This document shows, piece by piece, positions 1-4,908 of a DNA stretch of 6,226 bases (the stretch's first letter is position 1; the number at the start of each line of letters is the position of its first letter). The notes below the pieces were generated by a model, which worked only from the letters and a program-made list of their open reading frames with translations, had not been told where the DNA came from and did not search any database. The stretch is from positions 1 to 6,226 of the forward strand of contig JADWMI010000147.1 of the NCBI GenBank assembly GCA_015767395.1, given 5' to 3'. The position numbers were made by a program, and so were the translations under genes. The DNA comes from Bacteroidota bacterium. GTDB lineage: Bacteria > Bacteroidota > Bacteroidia > Flavobacteriales > Flavobacteriaceae.

Positions 1-3
1 ATT

Positions 4-19
4 TTTAGGCTTGTCTAAA
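4..19. promoter_or_regulatory. Putative DtxR-family operator, upstream copy
   Basis: The 16-bp sequence TTTAGGCTTGTCTAAA is a near-perfect inverted repeat. The TTTAG/CTAAA arms and the inner C/G pair match, and one pair (G9 against T14) and the centre do not. It lies directly ahead of the regulator gene, and DtxR/IdeR/MntR-type repressors commonly bind palindromes with TTAG/CTAA-like arms and control their own genes. The right half, TTGTCTAAATA, is repeated exactly 22 bp downstream. Assignment to the gene starting at 52 is inference from position and symmetry. The window begins only 3 bases upstream, so further sites could lie outside it. Confidence 0.5.
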
Positions 20-25
20 TAATTG

Positions 26-41
26 ATTATATTTGTCTAAA
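26..41. promoter_or_regulatory. Putative DtxR-family operator, second degenerate copy
   Basis: Aligned with the upstream operator at a 22-bp offset, this stretch matches 12 of 16 positions. Its right half, TTGTCTAAA, is identical and its left half is degraded. A spacing of 22 bp is about two helical turns, so two repressor dimers could sit on the same face of the DNA. The site overlaps the predicted -7 box at 28-35, so occupancy would block transcription. The sequence identity is seen directly. The operator role is inferred. Confidence 0.4.
28..35 (+). promoter_or_regulatory. Predicted -7 promoter box of the regulator-ZIP operon
   Basis: TATATTTG is an exact match to the Bacteroidota -7 consensus TAnnTTTG, and the same octamer occurs in front of feoA. 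Transcription would start near position 40, leaving a leader of only about 12 bases before the ATG at 52. The -33 element is unclear: a TTG at 11-13 is rather close (14 bp) and the T-run at 2-6 is at a more usual distance but is only a weak match. There is no Shine-Dalgarno sequence, which is common in this phylum. Confidence 0.5.
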
Positions 42-51
42 TATTTCAATT

Positions 52-708
52 ATGTTATCTCAAGCCGAAGAAAATTACATAAAAGCCATTTTCAGCATTG
101 AACTCTCAAGCAACAAAACTGTAAGTACTACACTTATTGCTAAGAGTCTGAAAATGAAAGCCTCATCGGTAACAGATATGATTAAAAAATTGGCCGATAA
201 AGATTTGGTGAATTATGAAAAATATAAAGGCGTATCGCTTACCTCTGAAGGAAAACAAATAGCCTTAAAAATTGTTAGAAAACATAGACTTTGGGAAGTT
301 TTCTTAATGGATAAATTAGACTATAAATGGGATGAGGTGCACGATTTGGCTGAGCAATTAGAACATATTAAATCAAATACTTTAATTGATAAATTAGATG
401 CCTTTTTAGAATTCCCAACACATGATCCTCATGGAGACCCAATTCCTGATAAAGAAGGAAATATTGAACAGCATAAAAACGTAATGTTATCTTCAATTGA
501 AATAAATAACAGTTGTACCGTTATTGGTGTAAAAGATTCTTCTACAGCTTTTTTAAAATTTCTAGACAGTGCAAATATCCAATTAGGCAGTGTTTTAAAA
601 GTCATATCAAAAGAAGATTTTGACAATTCAGTAATTATTGAAAATAAATCAATTTCAAAATCAATTTCAAATCAAATTTCAAAAAATTTATTTGTAAATA
701 AATTATAA
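52..708 (+). CDS. DtxR/MntR-family metal-dependent transcriptional repressor
   Basis: This 218-aa protein has the three-part build of the DtxR/IdeR family. A winged helix-turn-helix spans about residues 1-66 (TTLIAKSLKMKASSVTDMIK carries the recognition helix). A helical metal-binding and dimerisation domain spans about 67-125, and a FeoA/SH3-like domain spans about 145-196. Expected metal ligands are visible as His78 and Glu82 (RKHRLWE), His97 (VHDLA), Glu101, Glu104 and His105 (EQLEH). Glu101 stands where DtxR has Cys102, as in MntR, but Asn8 replaces the first-helix ligand (Asp8 in MntR, Met10 in DtxR). Such proteins bind operators when loaded with Fe(II) or Mn(II). The gene is first in an operon with a ZIP transporter 4 bp downstream, and operator-like repeats precede it. 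The tail after about residue 197 is Ser/Ile/Lys-rich and encoded by a short DNA repeat. Family call is firm; whether it senses Fe or Mn is open. Confidence 0.93.
   Translation: MLSQAEENYIKAIFSIELSSNKTVSTTLIAKSLKMKASSVTDMIKKLADKDLVNYEKYKGVSLTSEGKQIALKIVRKHRLWEVFLMDKLDYKWDEVHDLAEQLEHIKSNTLIDKLDAFLEFPTHDPHGDPIPDKEGNIEQHKNVMLSSIEINNSCTVIGVKDSSTAFLKFLDSANIQLGSVLKVISKEDFDNSVIIENKSISKSISNQISKNLFVNKL
647..683 (+). repeat. Short tandem repeat in the regulator's 3' end
   Basis: A 12-13 bp unit, AATCAATTTCAAA, occurs twice and then a third time with one extra A, the copies sharing their flanking A residues. It encodes the KSISKSISNQISK part of the C-terminal tail, which follows the FeoA-like domain. 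Because the unit is close to 12 bp, loss or gain of one copy would keep the reading frame and alter only the tail. No function is evident. Confidence 0.6.
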
Positions 709-712
709 AAAA

Positions 713-1534
713 ATGGAACAAATTATTACTTATTTCGAAAGCATTGATCCTGTTTTAGCAGCGTTTTATGCTACTGTATTCACATGGGCGTTAACTGCGG
801 CAGGTGCAGCCTTGGTGTTTTTATTTAAAGGATATAACAGGGCTGTTTTTGATGGCATGCTAGGTTTTACCGGTGGGGTAATGGTTGCTGCAAGTTTTTG
901 GAGTTTATTAGCGCCTGGAATAGAAATGAGTCCTGGTGAAGGATTTATAAAAGTAATTCCAGCAGTAGTTGGCTTTGGTTTAGGAGCCTTATTTTTGTTT
1001 GGCTTGGATAAAGTTTTACCCCATTTACACGTGAATTTTAAAGAAAGTGAAAAAGAAGGTGTGAAAACTCCATGGCATAAAACAACTTTATTGGTATTGG
1101 CTATTACACTTCATAATATTCCTGAAGGTTTGGCTGTAGGGGTTTTATTTGGCGGTGTAGCCGCTGGTTTTGATGGCGCAACCATTGGTGGAGCAGTAGC
1201 CTTGGCTATTGGAATTGGATTACAAAATTTCCCTGAAGGTTTTGCCGTTTCTATGCCAATGAGAAGACAAGGTGCCAGTAAATGGAAAAGTTTTATGTAT
1301 GGACAATCGTCTGCATTGGTAGAGCCAATTGCAGCGGTAATAGGTGCTTGGGCTGTAATGACTTTTCAGCCAATATTACCTTACGCACTTTCATTTGCTG
1401 CAGGCGCCATGATATTTGTAGTTGTAGAAGAAGTAATTCCTGAAACGCAAAGAGATAAATATACTGATATTGCCACCTTAGGTTTTATTGGTGGATTTAT
1501 AGTGATGATGACGTTAGATGTGGGACTTGGTTAA
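713..1534 (+). CDS. ZIP-family divalent metal transporter, GufA-like
   Basis: This 273-aa inner-membrane protein is a typical ZIP (SLC39-like) transporter with about eight membrane segments. It moves divalent cations such as Zn(II), Fe(II) or Mn(II) into the cytoplasm. The two signature metal-site helices are clear: HNIPEG at residues 134-139 in TM4 and QNFPEG at 171-176 in TM5. Glu204 (LVEP) in the next helix supplies a further ligand. The QNFPEG motif and overall layout fit the GufA subfamily, which includes the structurally studied Bordetella BbZIP. As I recall, BbZIP has Asp where this protein has Asn172, which may affect the second metal site. The short cytoplasmic loop around 104-122 contains HLH and is the usual variable His-bearing region. 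The start codon follows the regulator's stop by 4 bp, so the two are surely co-transcribed, which points to Fe or Mn as physiological substrate. Substrate is not decided by sequence. Confidence 0.93.
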   Translation: MEQIITYFESIDPVLAAFYATVFTWALTAAGAALVFLFKGYNRAVFDGMLGFTGGVMVAASFWSLLAPGIEMSPGEGFIKVIPAVVGFGLGALFLFGLDKVLPHLHVNFKESEKEGVKTPWHKTTLLVLAITLHNIPEGLAVGVLFGGVAAGFDGATIGGAVALAIGIGLQNFPEGFAVSMPMRRQGASKWKSFMYGQSSALVEPIAAVIGAWAVMTFQPILPYALSFAAGAMIFVVVEEVIPETQRDKYTDIATLGFIGGFIVMMTLDVGLG

Positions 1535-1551
1535 TCAGGTAAATAAAAGTT

Positions 1552-1665
1552 CTAACACCCACAATCTGGATCGCAATTACCGTTCTTTTTAGATTTAAAA
1601 AAGTATTTTTTTACTAAAAACCCAATGGCTAAGGCCAGCGCTATGTAAACCAGTATTTCTTGCAT
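1552..1665 (-). CDS. FeoB-associated Cys-rich membrane protein, 37 aa
   Basis: A 37-aa product follows feoB immediately: the feoB stop and this ATG overlap by one base (TAATG), which indicates translational coupling. It has one hydrophobic helix (about residues 4-18, ILVYIALALAIGFLV), a basic stretch KKYFFKSKK that should stay in the cytoplasm, and a C-terminal CDPDCGC with Cys31, Cys35 and Cys37. This is the layout of the small FeoB-associated Cys-rich membrane proteins found next to feoB in many bacteria. The Cys cluster could bind Fe(II) or sense redox state at the cytoplasmic mouth of the channel; that role is inferred. The frame stays open upstream to an ATG at 1749, but that would add 28 residues read from inside feoB without membrane or family character, so the start at 1665 is chosen. 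It could be overlooked because of its size. Confidence 0.82.
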   Translation of the reverse strand: MQEILVYIALALAIGFLVKKYFFKSKKNGNCDPDCGC

Positions 1666-3773
1666 TAGCTTAAAATTGTATAGGTTATTGCTGCGACTAC
1701 ATATGCCAAGGCAGACATTCCAAATAATTGTAACATTGGCCATTTCCAACTTTTAGTTTCTCGCTTTACTATCGCCAAAGTACCAATACACTGCATGGCA
1801 AATGCATAAAACAATAATAATGACATTCCTGAAGCAAAATTAAATCGCTTTTCTCCAGTTTTTGGATTTATCTCCGCCGCCATACGTTGTTTAATTGTTC
1901 CAACATCTTCTCCTTCACTTTCAACACTGTAAATGGTTGCCAATGCACCCACAAAAACTTCACGTGCCGCGAACGAACTGATTAAGGCGATACCAATTTT
2001 CCAGTCGTACCCCATTGGTGCAATAACTGGCTCAATGGTTTTCCCCATATAACCTATATAGGAGTGTTCTAATTTGTAAGAAGCTGTTTTTTTCTGAAGT
2101 TCATCTTGAGTTAAACTAGCGCTTTCTGTTTGAGCACTTACATCTTCTGCAGCATTCTTATAGGATTCAGGGCCATTTGACGCCAAAAACCACAAGACAA
2201 TTGACAGGGCTAAAATTATTTTTCCGGCCCCTAAAATAAAGGCTTTCGTTTTCTCAACCACCTCATAAAATACATTCTTAACAGAAGGTAATTTATAGTT
2301 TGGCATTTCAATAACAAACAAACTTTTATTTTCAATTTTTAAAACTTTATGCAACAACATCGCTGATAAAAAAGCCGCTGTAAAACCCAATAAATATAAA
2401 GCCATTAAGGTTAAACCTTGTAAATTGAAAATTCCCAATACACGTTGATTTGGAATTATCAACGCAATTAATATAGCATATACCGGTAAACGAGCAGAGC
2501 AAGTTGTAAACGGAACCACTAAAATTGTAATTAAACGCTCTTTCCAACTGCTAATATTTCTTGAAGCCATAATTGCAGGAATGGCACAAGCTGTTCCGGA
2601 AATTAATGGAATGATACTTTTACCACTCATCCCAAATCGGCGCATTATTCTATCCATTAAAAATACCACACGACTCATATAGCCAGTCTCTTCTAATATG
2701 GCAATGAATAAAAATAAAATAGCTATTTGTGGAATAAAAATCACCACGCCTCCAATTCCAGGAATTAACCCTTCAGCAATTAAATTGGTAAAAACACCTT
2801 CGGGCAAATTACTTTTAGCAAACCCACTTAAATTGGCAAAAAAGCCATCAATCAGATCCATTGGCAAACTCGCCCATTCAAAAATGGATGTAAATATTAA
2901 TAATAAAACGCTGATAAAAATTACATAGCCAAAAATTTTATGCGTTAAAACCCGATCCAATTTTGAACGTAAATCGGTTGCTTTAGATTTATCAACTTTA
3001 TACGTTTTCTTTAATATTTCGTTAATTTTTTGATATCTATAAATAGTTTCTTTATGCTGATACTTTTTTATTTTTTCAACATTGGATTTAAAAGTATCAA
3101 TTTTTTTATGTTGGTCCTTTAATAAAAATTTACAATATTTTTGTTGGGTTATAAGCAACCAAGATTTATATAATGATTGCTCAGAAAAAGTGGTTTTAAT
3201 TTCATTAAAAAATTCAGCATCAATCTTGTCCGAAATATTTGAAATTGGGTCAATATTCCAATTGCAATAATTTTCAATTTCCTTTTTAAGGTTCTCTATT
3301 CCTCTGTTTTTTCTAGCGCTTATTAAAACAATTTCAGATTTTAATTCCTTTTTAAGCTTGTCAATATCAATAGAAATTCCTTTTCTATCCATTTGATCAG
3401 CCATGTTAATAACCAATATAGATGGAAACTTTAAATCTTTAATTTGAGAAAATAATAATAAGTTTCGCTTCAAATTTTCAACTTCAGCAACAACAACTAC
3501 CAAATCTGGAAATGAAGCTCCATTCTCATCGAGCAAAGTTTCTAAAACAATGGTTTCATCTAAAGTCTGTGGATTGATACTATAAGTTCCAGGTAAATCA
3601 ACTATTTCAGCTGTTAAGGAATCCGATATTTTACACTTTCCGTGTTTTTTATCTACAGTAATACCAGGATAATTTCCTACTTTTTGCTTTAAACCTGTTA
3701 GCTGGTTAAATAATGATGTTTTTCCAGTATTAGGGTTTCCCACTAATGCAACATTCACAACATTATTTTTCAT
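1665..3773 (-). CDS. feoB: Ferrous iron transport protein B (GTPase-coupled Fe(II) permease)
   Basis: This 702-aa protein imports Fe(II) across the inner membrane. The N-terminal G domain carries G1 GNPNTGKTS (12-20), G2 Thr39 in PGITV, G3 DLPG (59-62), G4 NMAD (123-126) and G5 SARKNRG (152-158). A charged helical (GDI-like) region runs to about 275, ending in LRSKLDRVLTHKIFG. The membrane part from about 282 contains two Gate-type repeats and the conserved cysteines Cys396 (SGTACAIPA), Cys425 (FTTCSARLP) and Cys662 (AMQCIGTLA). Between about 532 and 590 lies a loop rich in charged and polar residues. The protein is slightly shorter than E. coli FeoB (773 aa) but has every domain. The start is 3 bp after the feoA stop, so the pair is one operon. 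In some Bacteroidota FeoA is fused to FeoB; here they are separate. No broken motif is seen. Confidence 0.97.
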   Translation of the reverse strand: MKNNVVNVALVGNPNTGKTSLFNQLTGLKQKVGNYPGITVDKKHGKCKISDSLTAEIVDLPGTYSINPQTLDETIVLETLLDENGASFPDLVVVVAEVENLKRNLLLFSQIKDLKFPSILVINMADQMDRKGISIDIDKLKKELKSEIVLISARKNRGIENLKKEIENYCNWNIDPISNISDKIDAEFFNEIKTTFSEQSLYKSWLLITQQKYCKFLLKDQHKKIDTFKSNVEKIKKYQHKETIYRYQKINEILKKTYKVDKSKATDLRSKLDRVLTHKIFGYVIFISVLLLIFTSIFEWASLPMDLIDGFFANLSGFAKSNLPEGVFTNLIAEGLIPGIGGVVIFIPQIAILFLFIAILEETGYMSRVVFLMDRIMRRFGMSGKSIIPLISGTACAIPAIMASRNISSWKERLITILVVPFTTCSARLPVYAILIALIIPNQRVLGIFNLQGLTLMALYLLGFTAAFLSAMLLHKVLKIENKSLFVIEMPNYKLPSVKNVFYEVVEKTKAFILGAGKIILALSIVLWFLASNGPESYKNAAEDVSAQTESASLTQDELQKKTASYKLEHSYIGYMGKTIEPVIAPMGYDWKIGIALISSFAAREVFVGALATIYSVESEGEDVGTIKQRMAAEINPKTGEKRFNFASGMSLLLFYAFAMQCIGTLAIVKRETKSWKWPMLQLFGMSALAYVVAAITYTILS

Positions 3774-3776
3774 GAA

Positions 3777-4004
3777 CTACAGCTTTGTAATATTAATTTG
3801 ATTTGCCATTTCTTTTCTAATGGCTAAATGACTTCCATTAACTTTAATGTATAACGGATCTTTAAGAGGTGCAATTTGAATTAAACGAACTTCCTTGCCT
3901 GGCAAACAGCCCATTTCCAATAAACACAATGGAATTAAATCTAATGAGAAATCTTCTATTATTCCACTTTCACCTATCTGCAAGTTTGCAATTGTATCGC
4001 CCAT
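3777..4004 (-). CDS. feoA: Ferrous iron transport protein A
   Basis: A 75-aa cytoplasmic protein with the SH3-like FeoA fold. The diagnostic segments are LLEMGCLPGKEVRLIQ (residues 28-43), APLKDPLYIKVNGSHLAIRK (45-64) and a final hydrophobic strand, matching the family's typical 75-85 residues. FeoA is thought to assist FeoB, probably by contact with its cytoplasmic part, but it has no known catalytic activity. It is the first gene of the feoA-feoB-small-protein operon. The ATG at 4004 lies about 22 bases downstream of the start expected from the TATATTTG box, and two inverted repeats lie at or upstream of this promoter. The regulator encoded at 52-708 ends in a related FeoA-like domain. No Shine-Dalgarno sequence is visible. 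Confidence 0.95.
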   Translation of the reverse strand: MGDTIANLQIGESGIIEDFSLDLIPLCLLEMGCLPGKEVRLIQIAPLKDPLYIKVNGSHLAIRKEMANQINITKL

Positions 4005-4030
4005 TATTAAGAATAATTATAAATAATGAG

Positions 4031-4038
4031 CAAATATA
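4031..4038 (-). promoter_or_regulatory. Predicted -7 promoter box of the feoAB operon
   Basis: On the minus strand this reads TATATTTG, an exact TAnnTTTG match identical to the octamer ahead of the regulator gene. A degenerate -33-like TTTA at 4059-4056 lies 17 bp upstream. The transcript would begin near 4026, about 22 bases before the feoA ATG. The 15-bp inverted repeat at 4044-4058 sits between the two elements, the usual place for a repressor operator. Promoter assignment is by motif and position only. Confidence 0.6.
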
Positions 4039-4043
4039 CTAAA

Positions 4044-4058
4044 TTAGAATCATTCTAA
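4044..4058. promoter_or_regulatory. Inverted repeat, probable repressor operator at feoA
   Basis: TTAGAATCATTCTAA is a perfect 7-bp inverted repeat around one central base. Read on the minus strand and extended by one T it begins TTTAGA and ends TCTAA, close to the arms of the operator at 4-19, but with one more base of spacing. It lies between the -33-like element and the -7 box of the feo promoter, so a bound repressor would block RNA polymerase. A DtxR-family protein is the first candidate because of the TTAG/CTAA arms; Fur is possible. The palindrome is directly visible; the binding protein is inferred. Confidence 0.6.
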
Positions 4059-4060
4059 AC

Positions 4061-4076
4061 AATGATAATTATCATT
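4061..4076. promoter_or_regulatory. 16-bp perfect palindrome, Fur-like, upstream of feoA
   Basis: AATGATAATTATCATT is a perfect palindrome just upstream of the feo promoter, and it runs over the stop codon and last codon of the SCO1 gene. It contains GATAAT and ATTATC, the hexamers of Fur boxes, and feoAB is a classic Fur target. The hexamers overlap by two bases instead of being separated by one as in the 19-bp consensus, so this is not a canonical Fur box. Its upstream position would also suit an activator. Symmetry is seen directly; the Fur link is inference. Confidence 0.5.
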
Positions 4077-4752
4077 TACCATTAGATTCATTTTGCAATA
4101 TTTTGATATCTAAAATCAATCTGTCTATATCTTCAAGATTGGTTCCATCATAAAAACCACGGATTTGTTTTTTCTTGTCAACCAAAATAAAGTTTTCAGT
4201 GTGCACAAAATCTTGCAAACCACCATCTCCATCTTCTAATACGGCAAAGTAGCTTTTACGTGCCAATTTATAAATGTGCTTTTTATCTCCTGTAGTGATA
4301 TTCCATTTGGCATCAATAACGCCTTTAACATCTGCATACGCACGCAAAACGGGTACACTATCCATCACTGGAGTAACTGAATGTGACAAAAACATCACGT
4401 CATCATCATTTAAAAAAGCATCTTGTAATTTTCCCATATTTGTGGTCATTACAGGGCAAATCGTCATGCAGCGTGTAAAGAAGAAATCAGACACATAAAT
4501 TTTACCTTCATAATTTATTTGAGTAATGGTGTCTCCATTTTGATTTATCAATTCAAAATCTGAAACTTTATGATTGCGCCCCTTGTTCCATAAACTTTCA
4601 TCAACAAGCTTTGGGTTTATATCTTTAGGATTAAAAACAGGTAATTTCTTTTCTGGAGTCAATAATGAATAAATGGCATATATCATAATCACCGAAAAAA
4701 CCGCCATAACAACCAAAGTAGGAATTGATTTTTTGAAGAACTTTAAATCCAT
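4072..4752 (-). CDS. SCO1/SenC family copper chaperone, membrane-anchored
   Basis: From the preferred ATG at 4752 this is a 226-aa protein with one N-terminal membrane anchor (about residues 9-31, following LKFFKK) and a thioredoxin-like domain exposed to the periplasm. The copper-binding CxxxC is in FTRCMTICPVM (Cys95 and Cys99), and the conserved distal His184 lies in FVHTENFILVDKK. SCO proteins deliver copper to, or reduce, the CuA site of cytochrome c oxidase, so the organism probably respires with a CuA-type oxidase. The frame is open to another ATG at 4797, giving 241 aa, but a TAAATTTG promoter box lies between the two ATGs and the shorter form places the anchor right after a basic start, so 4752 is preferred. 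It is upstream of feoA on the same strand with 67 bp between them, where feoA has its own promoter. No iron role is implied. Confidence 0.92.
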   Translation of the reverse strand: MDLKFFKKSIPTLVVMAVFSVIMIYAIYSLLTPEKKLPVFNPKDINPKLVDESLWNKGRNHKVSDFELINQNGDTITQINYEGKIYVSDFFFTRCMTICPVMTTNMGKLQDAFLNDDDVMFLSHSVTPVMDSVPVLRAYADVKGVIDAKWNITTGDKKHIYKLARKSYFAVLEDGDGGLQDFVHTENFILVDKKKQIRGFYDGTNLEDIDRLILDIKILQNESNGK

Positions 4753-4772
4753 TTTATTTGTAAAATTAAACA

Positions 4773-4780
4773 CAAATTTA
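4773..4780 (-). promoter_or_regulatory. Predicted -7 promoter box of the SCO1 gene
   Basis: On the minus strand this reads TAAATTTG, an exact TAnnTTTG match. It predicts a transcript start near 4768 and a leader of about 16 bases to the ATG at 4752. A clear TTTG at -33 is missing, so the promoter may be weak or regulated. If it is real, the upstream ATG at 4797 is not in the message. Confidence 0.45.
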
Positions 4781-4852
4781 GCACAAATAGGTTTCATAGT
4801 TACCTTACACCTTTAAAACTTTGTTAAAAGGCATACGAACTTCATTTTTCAG

Positions 4853-4883
4853 TTTTTCAACTGTATTTAAAACCGTACATTTG
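4853..4883 (+). promoter_or_regulatory. Predicted promoter of rseP
   Basis: TACATTTG at 4876-4883 matches the -7 consensus TAnnTTTG. A T-rich TTTTTC at 4853-4858, 17 bp upstream, can act as the -33 element. The transcript would start near 4888, giving a leader of about 20 bases before the ATG at 4909. The 156 bp between the SCO1 start at 4752 and rseP hold two divergent promoters and nothing else that I can recognise. Confidence 0.5.
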
Positions 4884-4908
4884 TGCGATTTTATTTTGAA
4901 AAACACAT

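Noticed and set aside
1513..1563. Inverted repeats GTTAGA/TCTAAC and TGTGGG/CCCACA spanning the convergent stop codons, a possible bidirectional terminator.
   Set aside because: The two 6-bp stems exclude each other, the loops are over 30 bases, and no T-run follows on either strand. This is not a convincing intrinsic terminator.
1552..1749. A 65-aa version of the small Cys-rich gene starting at 1749.
   Set aside because: The added 28 residues come from a shifted frame inside feoB and lack family features. The ATG at 1665 overlaps the feoB stop and gives the expected small membrane protein.
2347..2547. Open frames on either strand within feoB (for example 2347-2547, 2698-2928, 3082-3270) and within the regulator and SCO1 genes.
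   Set aside because: They lie wholly inside strongly supported genes in other frames and have no recognisable domain, promoter or start context.
4061..4076. The 16-bp palindrome as a terminator for the SCO1 gene.
   Set aside because: The stem is almost all A/T with essentially no loop and is not followed by a T-run on the minus strand, so it would be a weak hairpin. An operator role fits better.
4781..4886. Inverted repeat GCACAAAT (4781-4788) and ATTTGTGC (4879-4886) between the divergent SCO1 and rseP genes.
   Set aside because: The right copy is mainly the TTTG of the rseP -7 box with flanking bases, and the left copy lies just upstream of the SCO1 -7 box. With about 90 bp between the copies it is probably promoter-sequence similarity, not a binding site.
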